Origin: CAG-217 sp963638105
Lineage (GTDB): Bacteria; Bacillota; Clostridia; Oscillospirales; Acutalibacteraceae
Length of the DNA stretch: 64,000 nt
Assembly (NCBI GenBank): GCA_963638105.1
Contig: CAVHPP010000010.1
Span: 5,521-69,520 of the forward strand
Direction of reading: 5' to 3'
Positions 16,386-25,250 of the stretch are shown here, piece after piece (positions within the stretch are counted from its first letter, which is position 1; each line of letters begins with the position of its first letter). Made by a program: the position numbers and the translations under genes. Under the pieces are notes generated by a model that made no database searches, had not been told where the DNA came from, and saw nothing but the letters and a program-made list of their open reading frames with translations.

Positions 16386-18878
16386 GTGGCGAATAAAGAT
16401 TATGACGATCTGCTGCGTTCGTTTATGAACAACTCGTCCAAGGCTTATGACGAGGACCGGCACGCGGTAGAGAAGCAGGCGCAGCAGGCGCCCGTACAGA
16501 GAAATGCGGCGGCGGACCGTGCGGCGCGGCATAAGAAAGAGCAGCAGATGGAGAACCGGCTGGCTGCCAAAAAGCGCAAGAAGGCAAGCAAGCCCCCAAA
16601 AGAGAGTACCCCTGCCCGCAAGGTAGGCAAGGTGCTGCTGGGCTGCCTGATGGTCATTTGCGTGGTGGGCATTGTGTGCTGCTCCGTGCTGTTCATTTAC
16701 AGTTACAGCGTGGTTCACGGCGACAAGGTCTTTGACCTGACTGAGCAGAAGTACAGCCAAAATATGACCTCTTTCATCTACGGTACGGATAAGAACGGCA
16801 AGACTGTGGAGATCACCCGCCTGCATGGGGAAGAAAACCGCATTTGGGTGAATATGGACGATATGAGCCCCTATATGGCCAAGGCGTTTGTGGCCGGTGA
16901 GGACAAGCGTTTTTATAAGCACCACGGTGTGGACTGGGTGCGCACCATCGGCGTGTTTGTTAAGCCCACCAACTTCGGTCAGGGCGGTTCCACCATTACC
17001 CAGCAGTTGATCAAGAACTTAACGGACGAAAACCAGGTGACCTTTATCCGTAAGTTTAACGAGATCTTGCAGGCGCTGAACCTGGAGCGCAATTACAGCA
17101 AAGACGAGATCATTGAGGCGTACCTAAACACTGTGTACCTGTCCAACGGCTGCTACGGTGTGAAGACCGCCGCGGAGAAATATTTTGGCAAGGACATTAA
17201 GGATCTGAATGCGGCGGAGTGTGCCAGTCTGGCAGCCATTACCAAGGCGCCGTCCACCTATGATCCCTTGAATGACCCTAAGGCCAATAAGAAACGGCAG
17301 GAGTACTTCCTGGAGGCCATGTATAACGAGGGTACCATTTCTAAAGACGAGTACGAGAGTGCCAAGCGTTATAAGCTGGTATTTACCAACAGCAAAGAAT
17401 ATAAAGGCTCTAAGGTCAAAACCAAGAGCACCAAAAAGACCCAGACCGTTAACAGCTATTATGTGGATCATGTGATTACCTCCGTGATTGAGGACCTGCA
17501 AAAGAACGGCTACACTTACAAGAAAGCCAAGAATATGGTCTACGGCGGCGGACTGAAGATCTACACTGCCATTGATTTTGATGTGCAGGCAGCACTGGAA
17601 AATGTGTACGAGAACTACAAGCGTATGCCGGACGAAACCGTCCAGGGCGCGATGGTGGTGATGGACTATAACGGTCGCATTTTAGGCTTGGTTGGCGGCA
17701 CCGGAAAGAAAAAGGTTAATTTGGGACTGAACCGTGCCACTATGTCCAAGCGGCAGCCCGGTTCTACCATTAAGCCTCTGTCTGTGTACGGACCGGCGCT
17801 TGAAAAGAGCTTGCAGGACGAGAATACCGATATTTATTGGTCCACCATGATCAAGGACGCCCCGTTAAAAGTTGTGGACGGCAAACCCTGGCCCACCAAC
17901 CAGGGCGGCGGTTACAGCGGCAAAACAGTCACCTTGCAGTATGGTCTTGCCCAGTCTAAGAATACCATTTCCGCCCGCACGCTGGATATGATCAGCGATG
18001 CCGGAGCGGTGGATTACTCTCTGGACTTTATCACCAATCGGTTCCACATCAGCACGCTGGACAGCGTAAAGGACTGCGACTACGCACCTATGGCTACCGG
18101 TGGTGTGACCAACGGTGTAACCGTGCTGGAGATGACCGCTGCCTACGCCACTTTTGGCAACGGCGGCTACTACTATGAGCCGTACTGCTACACGAAGATT
18201 GAGGACGTGCAAGGAAACGTGGTACTGCAAAAGCAGCCGGAAAAGACCAAGGAGTCCGCGCTGTCTGAGAACACCGCCTGGGTGATGAACAAGTTGCTGC
18301 AAACGGTTATGACCGCCGGCACCGGTACTTCTTACAAGTTGTCCGGTATTCAGTGTTTCGGTAAGACCGGTACTACGACGGACGATAAGGACCGCTGGTT
18401 TATGGGCGGCACGCCGGACTTTGTGGCCGGCGTATGGTACGGCTATGACCAGCCTAAGGAGATCTACTACGGCTTGTCCGGCAACCCCTCCGGTACTTTG
18501 TGGAAGACGGTGATGTCTGCCGTGTATGACAAGCTGGACAGCGATCAGTATAAAACCAAGTTTGAGGAGCCGGAAGGCATTGTGCAGCGCTCTTATTGCC
18601 CCTCCTGCGGCAAGCTGCGCAGCGGCACCGGCGTGTACGGCTGGTACGATGTAAACAACCTGCCCGGTAACTGCTCCGGCGGCCACGGCTATTCCACCGG
18701 TGAGAGCAGCGGTTCCGGCAGCTCCGGCAATTCCGGCAGCTCCGGCAAGACCACCTCTGCGGCAGATGGGGAGAATACCACAGCCGCCGGCAGCGAGACC
18801 ACCGCAGCCCAGGAGCCGCAGACCTCTGCACCGGCGGAGCAAAAACCCACCAAGGCCGATGAGGGTGACGGCGAATGA
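16386..18878 (+). CDS. Class A penicillin-binding protein (glycosyltransferase/transpeptidase)
   Basis: Bifunctional cell-wall synthase of 830 residues. A cytoplasmic basic segment (1-78) is followed by one membrane helix (about 80-105). The GT51 glycosyltransferase has EDKRFYKHHG (E172) and GGSTITQQLIKNL. The penicillin-binding domain has the nucleophile S460 in STIK, S524-K525-N526, and K660-T661-G662. Near the C-terminus is a CPSCGK pair, then a Gly/Ser/Thr/Ala-rich low-complexity tail. Start: the ATG at 16380 touches the AGGAGG with no spacing, whereas GTG 16386 is 7 bases away, so GTG is preferred. It overlaps the next gene by ATGA. It builds peptidoglycan at the outer face of the membrane. 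Confidence 0.93.
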   Translation: MANKDYDDLLRSFMNNSSKAYDEDRHAVEKQAQQAPVQRNAAADRAARHKKEQQMENRLAAKKRKKASKPPKESTPARKVGKVLLGCLMVICVVGIVCCSVLFIYSYSVVHGDKVFDLTEQKYSQNMTSFIYGTDKNGKTVEITRLHGEENRIWVNMDDMSPYMAKAFVAGEDKRFYKHHGVDWVRTIGVFVKPTNFGQGGSTITQQLIKNLTDENQVTFIRKFNEILQALNLERNYSKDEIIEAYLNTVYLSNGCYGVKTAAEKYFGKDIKDLNAAECASLAAITKAPSTYDPLNDPKANKKRQEYFLEAMYNEGTISKDEYESAKRYKLVFTNSKEYKGSKVKTKSTKKTQTVNSYYVDHVITSVIEDLQKNGYTYKKAKNMVYGGGLKIYTAIDFDVQAALENVYENYKRMPDETVQGAMVVMDYNGRILGLVGGTGKKKVNLGLNRATMSKRQPGSTIKPLSVYGPALEKSLQDENTDIYWSTMIKDAPLKVVDGKPWPTNQGGGYSGKTVTLQYGLAQSKNTISARTLDMISDAGAVDYSLDFITNRFHISTLDSVKDCDYAPMATGGVTNGVTVLEMTAAYATFGNGGYYYEPYCYTKIEDVQGNVVLQKQPEKTKESALSENTAWVMNKLLQTVMTAGTGTSYKLSGIQCFGKTGTTTDDKDRWFMGGTPDFVAGVWYGYDQPKEIYYGLSGNPSGTLWKTVMSAVYDKLDSDQYKTKFEEPEGIVQRSYCPSCGKLRSGTGVYGWYDVNNLPGNCSGGHGYSTGESSGSGSSGNSGSSGKTTSAADGENTTAAGSETTAAQEPQTSAPAEQKPTKADEGDGE

Positions 18879-19561
18879 GCACCACCCGCTTTATCGTTGT
18901 GCGCCACTGCGAGGCACAGGGGAATATTCGCCGGGTGTTTAACGGCATCACGGACGGCGACATTACAGAGAACGGTGCCCGCCAGCTGGATCTGCTGGCG
19001 ACGCGTATGGCAGGGGAGCACTTTGATGTGATCTACTCCAGCCCCTTGCGGCGCAGCGTGAAGACCGCCCGGGCCTGCAATCGGGCCCACGGGCTGCCCA
19101 TTCACATTTTGAACAGCCTGATCGAGATCAACGGCGGGGCGTTTGAGGGTCTGCCCTTTGCGGATTTCCCCAAATGCTACCCCAGGGAGAGCGCCCTGTG
19201 GAATGACGAGCCCCACGCCTTTGCCATAGAAAAAGGAGAGTCTATGCAGCAGGTGTTTGACCGTATGCGAGATACGGTGCTGCTGCTTACCGCCCGCCAC
19301 CCGGGCAAGACCGTATTGCTGGCCTCCCACGGCTGCGCCATTCGCAATCTGCTGTGCTGGGCACACGGTTGGCCCATTGAGCGGCTGAACGATGTGAGCT
19401 GGGGTGAAAACACCTGTGTGTCAGTTTTAGAAGTAGATGAAAGCGGCACACCCCGCTTGCTGCTGGAGAATGACGCTTCTCATTTACCGGCGGACTGCGC
19501 CACCTTGGGTAAGCAGGACTGGTGGCGGCCGGAGTACCGGCACGACCCTTTTGGAAGATAA
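18875..19561 (+). CDS. Histidine phosphatase (phosphoglycerate mutase-like) family protein
   Basis: 228 residues. The phosphohistidine motif is RHCEAQGN (R10, H11, E13), with the later SSPLRRSVKTA arginine motif, an INGGAFEG segment in the glutamate position and the second histidine in ASHGCAIRNLL. RHCEA in place of RHGET is common in phosphatase members, so a cofactor-independent glycolytic mutase role is not implied. It is translationally coupled to the PBP gene (ATGA overlap). The natural substrate is unknown. Confidence 0.85.
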   Translation: MSTTRFIVVRHCEAQGNIRRVFNGITDGDITENGARQLDLLATRMAGEHFDVIYSSPLRRSVKTARACNRAHGLPIHILNSLIEINGGAFEGLPFADFPKCYPRESALWNDEPHAFAIEKGESMQQVFDRMRDTVLLLTARHPGKTVLLASHGCAIRNLLCWAHGWPIERLNDVSWGENTCVSVLEVDESGTPRLLLENDASHLPADCATLGKQDWWRPEYRHDPFGR

Positions 19562-19573
19562 TAAACACAAACG

Positions 19574-19617
19574 GAGCGAAAGCGATCAACAAGGTATGGA
19601 TCCTTTCGCTCTTTTTT
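19574..19617 (+). terminator. Rho-independent terminator after the histidine phosphatase gene
   Basis: GAGCGAAAG-C-GATC pairs with GATC-C-TTTCGCTC and runs into TTTTTT. Confidence 0.8.
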
Positions 19618-19635
19618 ACAGGAAGGAGAACCGCT

Positions 19636-20046
19636 ATGCGAATGATGGCTGTGGACTACGGCGATGTGCGCACCGGCGTGGCCTTTTGCGATGTGCGGGA
19701 GATGCTGGCCACCGCCTACGACACGGTGGAGGAGCGCTACGCGCCTAAGCTGGCCGAGAAACTGGCGGCTCTTGCCAAGGCGGAGAAAGCCGAGCAGATC
19801 GTTGTGGGGCTGCCCCGGAATATGGACGGCAGCTACGGCTACCGTTGCGACGCCTGCCGCCGCCTGGGCGATTTGCTATCGGAGCTTACCGGACTTCCGG
19901 TGGTGTACCAGGACGAGCGTCTGACTACGGTGCTGGCCTATGACCTGCTGTCTGCGGGCAATGTGCACGGCAAAAAAAGCAAGAAGCAGGTGGACGCTGT
20001 GTCTGCCAGCGTGATCTTGCAGTCTTATTTGGACAGTCACCGCTAA
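19636..20046 (+). CDS. ruvX: YqgF/RuvX-family pre-16S rRNA nuclease (putative Holliday junction resolvase)
   Basis: 136 residues, typical size. MMAVDYGDVRTGVAFCD carries the first catalytic aspartate (D7) in the RNase H-like fold. IVVGLPRNMDGS, VVYQDERLTT and the late VDAVSASVILQSYL motif follow, giving the E and D of the active site. Family members finish the 5' end of 16S rRNA; a resolvase role is less certain. The ATG at 19636 has GGAAGGAG upstream; the longer frame would start inside the preceding gene and terminator. Confidence 0.9.
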   Translation: MRMMAVDYGDVRTGVAFCDVREMLATAYDTVEERYAPKLAEKLAALAKAEKAEQIVVGLPRNMDGSYGYRCDACRRLGDLLSELTGLPVVYQDERLTTVLAYDLLSAGNVHGKKSKKQVDAVSASVILQSYLDSHR

Positions 20047-20095
20047 ACCGCGCCTTAGCGGATAGAGAGCACCGGCGCTGCGTATAAATGTAGCG

Positions 20096-20626
20096 GTGGT
20101 GCTTTTGGAATGGACGGTGGGTCGCACACGGTTGCGGCTGGATTATTCGTTTTTTTGGATATTGACTTTTGCTGCTTGGGCACAGAATGATTTGCTGTGG
20201 CAGGTGCTGCTGTTCTCCACGCTCCATGAGTGCGGGCATTTGGCAACGCTCTGCGCTTTGGGACTGCGGCCAAAGCAGCTGCGCCTGTCCTTTTACGGTA
20301 TGGCGCTGCAGTACGACCGGGTGCCGGATCGACGGCGAGAGACGGCGGTGCTTTTTGGCGGCCCGGCGGTGAATCTGATCTTGTGGGTGCTGCTGCGGGA
20401 CCCTGCAAACGGAGCGCTGTTTCTTTTGAATATGCTGCCCATTTTTCCGCTGGACGGGGGACGGCTGGCGGCGCTATGGTTGCCCCACAGATTGACGGTA
20501 GTGCTCAATGCACTGACGCTGGCGGCGCTTACCGGACTGGGCGGCTATGTGCTGTATCGGGGCGGCGGGGTATCGCTCCTGGGAATCAGCCTGTATTTAA
20601 TCCTATCAAATTTGAGGTCTGTATGA
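20096..20626 (+). CDS. M50 (site-2) family membrane metalloprotease
   Basis: 176 residues and hydrophobic, with the zinc motif HECGH (H44, E45, H48) in a membrane helix and the third ligand D120 in NMLPIFPLDGGRLAAL. This is the layout of SpoIVFB-like intramembrane proteases, which cut transmembrane substrates such as pro-sigma-K. It is short, with about four helices. The start is uncertain (GTG 20096 or GTG 20099, weak ribosome site). It overlaps the next gene by ATGA. No SpoIVFA-like partner is adjacent, so a sporulation role is only a possibility. Confidence 0.82.
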   Translation: MVLLEWTVGRTRLRLDYSFFWILTFAAWAQNDLLWQVLLFSTLHECGHLATLCALGLRPKQLRLSFYGMALQYDRVPDRRRETAVLFGGPAVNLILWVLLRDPANGALFLLNMLPIFPLDGGRLAALWLPHRLTVVLNALTLAALTGLGGYVLYRGGGVSLLGISLYLILSNLRSV

Positions 20627-22494
20627 GAAAAGAGATTGAAAAACTGCTGCAATCGGTGCAAAAACCGGCGCGCTATGCCGGCGGCGAACTGAACAGCGCA
20701 ATGAAAGATAAAAGCAAAGTGGCGCTGCGCTATGCCTTTTGTTTCCCGGATACTTATGAGATCGGTATGAGCCACTTGGGAATGAAAATTCTTTACGGCG
20801 TAGCCAACGCTCGGGAGGACACTTGGTGCGAGCGGGTGTTTGCCCCGGCGGACGATATGGAGGCGTTGATGCGCGCCCACGGCGAACCGCTGTTTGCCCT
20901 GGAAAGCGGCGACCCCATCAAGGATTTTGATATGATCGGCTTTACCATGCAGTACGAGCTGTCTTATACCAATATTCTTAATATGCTGGATCTGGCGGGG
21001 GTGCCCTTGCGTGCCGAGGATCGAAAGTCGCTGACCCCCATTGTGGCCTTTGGCGGCCCCTGCGCCTGCAACCCGGAGCCGGTGGCGGAATTTGCGGATA
21101 TTATCTTCCTGGGCGAAGGGGAGGAGACCACCAACACAGTGCTGGATCTGCTGAAAGAATGTAAAGAGAGCGGCAAGTCTAAGCAGGAATTTCTGGAAGC
21201 GGCTATGCACATTCAGGGCATTTATGTGCCGTCCTTTTATGAGGACAGCTACAACCCGGACGGCACCCTGCGCGCCCTGACCCCCACCCACGGGGCACCG
21301 GCAACGGTGAAGAAGTCCATTGTGTCCGATATGAACCAGTGCTATTACCCGGACAGCTTTGTGGTGCCGTTTATTGACATTGTCCACGACCGGGCAGTGG
21401 AAGAAATTTTTCGGGGCTGTATTCGCGGCTGCCGCTTTTGCCAGGCCGGGTTTATCTATCGCCCCATTCGGGAGAAGAGCGTGGAGACCATTAACCGCCA
21501 GTCCAAGGCGCTGATCGACTCTACCGGCTATGACGAGCTGTCCCTATGCTCTCTGTCCACCTCCGATCACAGTTGCGTCAATGAAATGCTCACCTCCCTG
21601 ATCGACTGGACCGTGCGGGACAAGATCAATTTGTCCCTGCCCAGCCTGCGGGTGGATAACTTTAGCGACGAGCTGGTGGACAAGCTGTCCAAAGTGCGCC
21701 GCAGTGGGCTGACCTTTGCCCCGGAGGCGGGCACCCAGCGTATGCGGGATGTGATCAACAAGAATGTGACGGAAGAAGAAGTGCTGCGCACCTGTACTAA
21801 GGCTTTTGCCGGCGGCTGGACCTCCGTGAAGCTGTACTTTATGATGGGGCTGCCCACGGAGACGATGGAGGATATTGCCGGTATCGCTCAGCTGGCGGGC
21901 AAGGTGGTAGACGCCTACTATAACACCCCGGAGCACAAGAAAGGCTGCGCCGTCAGCGTGTCCGTGTCCTGCGCGTCCTTTATTCCCAAGCCCTTTACGC
22001 CGTTCCAGTGGGAGCCGGAGGACACCATGACCTCCTTAAAGGCCAAGCAGGCCCACTTGTTGGAGAGTGTGCCCAGCCGCAAAATCCGCGTGTCCTACCA
22101 TGAAACGCCCACCTCGCTTTTAGAGGGCGTGCTGGCGCGGGGAGATCGGCGGCTGTCCAAGGTGCTGCTGCGGGCCTTTGAACTGGGCTGCAAGTTTGAC
22201 TCCTGGGACGATCACTTTAACTTTGACGCCTGGATGCAGGCTTTTGAAGAATGCGGGCTGGACCCGGACTTCTATACCAAGCGGCGGCGCCCCTTTGAGG
22301 AGCTGCTGCCCTGGGATCATTTGGATTACGGCGTGTCTCGCAAGTTCCTGGAACTGGAGAACAAGCGGGCGCACCAAAATGTGACCACGCCCCATTGCCG
22401 GATCCGCTGTGCCGGGTGCGGCGCCAACAAACTCAACGGAGGACATTGCGATGCAAGACCAGAAGTGGCACGAGATACGACTGCGGTTCAGTAA
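20623..22494 (+). CDS. B12-binding-type radical SAM protein (TIGR03960-like)
   Basis: 623 residues. An N-terminal Rossmann-like part (FPDTYEIGMSHLGMKILYG) is followed by the radical SAM core, whose [4Fe-4S] cysteines are C266, C270 and C273 (CIRGCRFCQ). GLTFAPEAGTQRMRDVINK and KLYFMMGLPTE are typical of the family. The start is the ATG overlapping the protease stop (ATGA). The family occurs with a small partner, and that gene follows with a 44-base overlap. The exact reaction is not established; a link to RNA or ribosome modification has been suggested from gene context (family knowledge, weak). Confidence 0.88.
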   Translation: MRKEIEKLLQSVQKPARYAGGELNSAMKDKSKVALRYAFCFPDTYEIGMSHLGMKILYGVANAREDTWCERVFAPADDMEALMRAHGEPLFALESGDPIKDFDMIGFTMQYELSYTNILNMLDLAGVPLRAEDRKSLTPIVAFGGPCACNPEPVAEFADIIFLGEGEETTNTVLDLLKECKESGKSKQEFLEAAMHIQGIYVPSFYEDSYNPDGTLRALTPTHGAPATVKKSIVSDMNQCYYPDSFVVPFIDIVHDRAVEEIFRGCIRGCRFCQAGFIYRPIREKSVETINRQSKALIDSTGYDELSLCSLSTSDHSCVNEMLTSLIDWTVRDKINLSLPSLRVDNFSDELVDKLSKVRRSGLTFAPEAGTQRMRDVINKNVTEEEVLRTCTKAFAGGWTSVKLYFMMGLPTETMEDIAGIAQLAGKVVDAYYNTPEHKKGCAVSVSVSCASFIPKPFTPFQWEPEDTMTSLKAKQAHLLESVPSRKIRVSYHETPTSLLEGVLARGDRRLSKVLLRAFELGCKFDSWDDHFNFDAWMQAFEECGLDPDFYTKRRRPFEELLPWDHLDYGVSRKFLELENKRAHQNVTTPHCRIRCAGCGANKLNGGHCDARPEVARDTTAVQ

Positions 22495-23131
22495 AACCGG
22501 GCGGGCCAAGTACATTGGTCACCTGGATGTGAATCGGGTCATGTCCAGAGCCTTGCGCCGGGCGGAGATTCCCTTGTGGTTTACCGAGGGGTATAACCCC
22601 CACGCTTATATGCGCTTTTCGCTGCCCTTGTCCTTGGGGGTAGAGAGTGCCTGCGAGAGTATGGATATTCGATTGATAGAGCCCATGGAGCCGGAGGAGG
22701 TGCAGCGGCGCATGAACGCCGCCCTGCCGCCGGATATTCAAATTGAAGATGTGTTTTGTGACTTTCGGGACTGTACGGAGATTGCCTTTTCCGATTACGA
22801 CTTTACCCTGGCTTTTGACGATAATGCCGCAGCGGCGGAAAAGCTGCAAGCCGTATTGGACGCACCGCAGATCCTGGCGCTGAAAAAGGGCAAGGTAGGT
22901 CGCAAGCGGGTGATGAAGGAAGTGGATATCAAGACCTTTATTGACCGGTACAGTGTGGAGCTGACCCCTCAGGGGGTGGTGCTGCACCTGCGTTTGGCAG
23001 CCGGGCAGGAGAAAAATCTGAATCCTACGCTGCTGTGCGACACGCTGCTGCGCTTGGCGGACCTGCCCTGGGAATGGAAGCGGATCTACCGATTGAACCT
23101 GATGGATAAAGATTATCAGCCCTTTCAGTAA
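22451..23131 (+). CDS. Radical SAM-associated protein (TIGR03936, DUF2344)
   Basis: 226 residues. It begins RLRFSKTGRAKYIGHLDVNRVMSRALRRAEIPLWFTEGYNPH, the conserved start of the DUF2344 family, and contains SLPLSLGVESACE. It has no cysteine cluster of its own. It is always seen as partner or fusion of the preceding radical SAM protein and often lies next to RNase G and rplU-rpmA; here those genes are missing and rplS follows. ATG 22451 is chosen for GGAGG 8 bases before it. Function unknown beyond the association. Confidence 0.87.
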   Translation: MQDQKWHEIRLRFSKTGRAKYIGHLDVNRVMSRALRRAEIPLWFTEGYNPHAYMRFSLPLSLGVESACESMDIRLIEPMEPEEVQRRMNAALPPDIQIEDVFCDFRDCTEIAFSDYDFTLAFDDNAAAAEKLQAVLDAPQILALKKGKVGRKRVMKEVDIKTFIDRYSVELTPQGVVLHLRLAAGQEKNLNPTLLCDTLLRLADLPWEWKRIYRLNLMDKDYQPFQ

Positions 23132-23138
23132 AAAACAC

Positions 23139-23167
23139 TTGCTTTTTTGCACCGAGTGTGCTAATAT
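23139..23167 (+). promoter_or_regulatory. Sigma-A promoter for rplS
   Basis: TTGCTT (23139-23144), 17-base spacer, TAATAT (23162-23167), followed by about 115 bases of leader before the ribosome site. Confidence 0.65.
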
Positions 23168-23177
23168 ACTAACGCAT

Positions 23178-23286
23178 TTATTCCGTTGCGCTTCTTGCAA
23201 CGAGCGAAATGCTCTGCGTTACAGGCATAACGAGGGTGGTCCTCTGGCAGATCTCTGTTAAGAACACCTCATAAATAAGAAGGAGG
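23178..23286 (+). ncRNA. Probable ribosomal protein L19 leader
   Basis: The about 110-base untranslated leader of rplS contains several short helices, for example CGTTGC / GCAACG, GAGCGAAATGCTC and GAGG / CCTC, and ends in the AGGAGG ribosome site. L19 leaders that control rplS are known in Firmicutes (Rfam L19_leader). The match is by position and by recalled motif (CGAGCGAAATGCTC, GAGGGTGGT), not by a covariance search. Confidence 0.55.
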
Positions 23287-23295
23287 TTGTTATTG

Positions 23296-23673
23296 ATGAA
23301 CGCACTTGATTTGATTGCTCAGAGCAGCATGAAAGAAGAAACACCTAAATTCCAGATCGGTGATACCGTTAAGGTTGCCGTAAAGATCCGCGAGGGTTCT
23401 CGTGAGCGTATCCAGATGTTTGAGGGTACTGTGATCGCCATTAAAGGCTCCGGTATCAGCAAGACCTTTACCGTGCGCCGCCTTTCTTACGGCGTAGGTA
23501 TTGAGCGTGTATTCCCGCTGCATTCTCCCAACGTAGAGAGCGTGCAGGTGATCCGCTCCGGTAAGGTTCGTCGTGCAAAGCTGTATTACCTGCGTGACCG
23601 TGTGGGTAAGGCTGCTAAGGTGAAGGAGAACTTGCAGAGAGATAACGCTGCAAAGGCTGCCGACGCTGAGTAA
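23296..23673 (+). CDS. rplS: 50S ribosomal protein L19
   Basis: 125 residues. The family motifs are FQIGDTVKVAVKIREGSRERIQMFEGTVIAI, SKTFTVRRLSYGVGIERVFPLHSP and GKVRRAKLYYLRDRVGKAA. L19 sits at the 30S-50S interface. The ATG is 9 bases after AGGAGG; in-frame TTG codons upstream are less likely. It has its own promoter, a leader that may be autoregulatory, and a terminator. trmD, the usual upstream neighbour, is absent. Confidence 0.97.
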   Translation: MNALDLIAQSSMKEETPKFQIGDTVKVAVKIREGSRERIQMFEGTVIAIKGSGISKTFTVRRLSYGVGIERVFPLHSPNVESVQVIRSGKVRRAKLYYLRDRVGKAAKVKENLQRDNAAKAADAE

Positions 23674-23687
23674 GACACATAAAAAAT

Positions 23688-23720
23688 GCTTCTGTTACCT
23701 TGGTGACAGGAGCTTTTTTT
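23688..23720 (+). terminator. Rho-independent terminator after rplS
   Basis: GCTTCTGTTACC pairs over its full length (with G-T pairs) with GGTGACAGGAGC, then seven T. Confidence 0.9.
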
Positions 23721-23722
23721 AT

Positions 23723-23751
23723 TTGCCTTTTTTCGCGGTGTATGGTAAACT
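23723..23751 (+). promoter_or_regulatory. Promoter for rbgA-rnhB-yraN
   Basis: TTGCCT (23723-23728), 17-base spacer, TAAACT (23746-23751), 30 bases before the rbgA ATG. Confidence 0.65.
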
Positions 23752-23781
23752 GGGGGCAGTAAGTAAGGACAGGTAAAGATA

Positions 23782-24648
23782 ATGGCTGATTTTCAAAAAC
23801 AAAAGGTACAGTGGTTCCCGGGCCATATGGCAAAGACCCGGCGCCAGATCAAGGAAATGCTGCCTCTGGTGGACGGGGTGGTGGAGCTGCTGGACGCCCG
23901 CGTGCCGTATAGCTCCGCCAACCCGGAGCTGGACACTTTGGTGCGGGGCAAGCCCCGGATCGTGCTGCTGAATAAATGCGATGTGGCAGACCCGGCGGCC
24001 ACCAAGCGCTGGATTGCCGCCTTTGAGGCGCAGGGCAAGACTGCTCTGGCCGTGGATTGCCGCAGCGGCAAGGGACTGTCCGCCTTTTTGCCTACGGTGC
24101 AGCAGGTACTGAAAAAGACCATTGAGAAGAACGCCCAGCGAGGTATGGCCGGCAAGCCCCTGCGGCTGATGGTGGTGGGTATTCCCAACACCGGTAAAAG
24201 CTCCTTTATCAACCGTATGGCCGGTAAAAACCGCGCCAAGGTGGCCGATAAGGCCGGTGTCACCCGGCAAAATCAGTGGTTCGCTGTGGGCGGCGGCATT
24301 GAGTTGCTGGACACCCCCGGCGTGCTGTGGCCTAAGTTTGACGATCCGGAAGTAGGGGACCGGCTGGCGTTTATCGGCTCTGTAAAAGATGAAGTCACAG
24401 ACCTGGAGACCTTGACCTGCCGTTTGCTGGAGGTGCTGGGGCGCACCCGACCGCAGGCCATTACCCAGCGGTACGGCATTGAGGCAGACGAGTATATGCA
24501 GGGATGGGAAATACTGGAAGCCATCGGCCGCAAGCGCGGTTTTTTAATGCGGGGCGGCGAGATCGACTATAACCGCGCCGCAGTGATTGTGGCGGATGAA
24601 TTTAGAGGAGGAAAGCTGGGGCGCATGACCCTGGAACTGCCGGAATGA
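23782..24648 (+). CDS. rbgA: Ribosome biogenesis GTPase RbgA (YlqF)
   Basis: Late 50S assembly GTPase. It is circularly permuted as in all YlqF proteins: the G4 motif NKCD comes first, then G1 GIPNTGKSS, then the DTPG of G3. The N-terminal signature QWFPGHMAKTRRQI and the C-terminal GRKRGFLMRGGEIDYNRAA match RbgA. 288 residues is the usual length. It overlaps rnhB by 4 bases; the rbgA-rnhB-yraN order is common in Firmicutes. Confidence 0.95.
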   Translation: MADFQKQKVQWFPGHMAKTRRQIKEMLPLVDGVVELLDARVPYSSANPELDTLVRGKPRIVLLNKCDVADPAATKRWIAAFEAQGKTALAVDCRSGKGLSAFLPTVQQVLKKTIEKNAQRGMAGKPLRLMVVGIPNTGKSSFINRMAGKNRAKVADKAGVTRQNQWFAVGGGIELLDTPGVLWPKFDDPEVGDRLAFIGSVKDEVTDLETLTCRLLEVLGRTRPQAITQRYGIEADEYMQGWEILEAIGRKRGFLMRGGEIDYNRAAVIVADEFRGGKLGRMTLELPE

Positions 24649-25250
24649 TGGAATGGACAGCATTTGAAGATCAGGCCCGCACAGAGGGCTACACCTGCAT
24701 CTGTGGTATTGATGAAGCCGGGCGAGGTCCCTTGGCAGGTCCTGTGTACGCGGCGGCGGTGGTGCTCCGCCCGGGGCAGGTGATTGAGGGGGTCAACGAC
24801 TCCAAAAAACTCAGCGAAAAGAAGCGGGAGGCTCTGTTTGACACCATTTGCAGCCAGTGCGCCGCTTATGGTATCGGCTCCGCCACAGAAAAAGAAATTG
24901 ATGAGATCAATATTCTCAATGCCACTTACCTTGCCATGCAGCGAGCGGTAGCCGCCCTGCCGGTGCAGCCGGACTGCGCCCTGGTAGACGGCAACCGTGC
25001 ACCGGACTTGCCCTTGGAGGTGCGCACGATCATTAAGGGTGATGCCCAAAGCGCCAGCATAGCGGCAGCGTCTATTTTGGCTAAGGTCAGCCGGGATCGC
25101 TATATGCTGCAAATGGCAGAACAGTATCCCCAGTATGCTTTTGAAAAGCATAAGGGCTACGGCACCAAACTGCATTATGAACGGCTGGAGCAGTACGGGA
25201 TCAGCCCCATTCACCGGCTGTCATTCCTGAAGAAATGGATGAACCGATGA
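24645..25250 (+). CDS. rnhB: Ribonuclease HII
   Basis: Removes single ribonucleotides and RNA primers from DNA. The active site shows D23-E24 in GIDEAGRGPLAGPV, D115 in CALVDGN and an aspartate in KGDAQSASIAAASILAKVSRD. 201 residues, standard length. The start overlaps the rbgA stop (an ATG one codon later is also possible). The gene overlaps yraN by ATGA, so all three are coupled. Confidence 0.96.
   Translation: MMEWTAFEDQARTEGYTCICGIDEAGRGPLAGPVYAAAVVLRPGQVIEGVNDSKKLSEKKREALFDTICSQCAAYGIGSATEKEIDEINILNATYLAMQRAVAALPVQPDCALVDGNRAPDLPLEVRTIIKGDAQSASIAAASILAKVSRDRYMLQMAEQYPQYAFEKHKGYGTKLHYERLEQYGISPIHRLSFLKKWMNR

Noticed and set aside
20230..20622. N-terminal extension of the radical SAM gene
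   Set aside because: It overlaps the M50 protease in another frame and shows no family similarity; the ATG at 20623 gives a family-typical start.
20096..20626. Naming the M50 protease SpoIVFB
   Set aside because: The zinc motifs fit, but no SpoIVFA partner or sporulation gene is adjacent, and it is shorter than usual.
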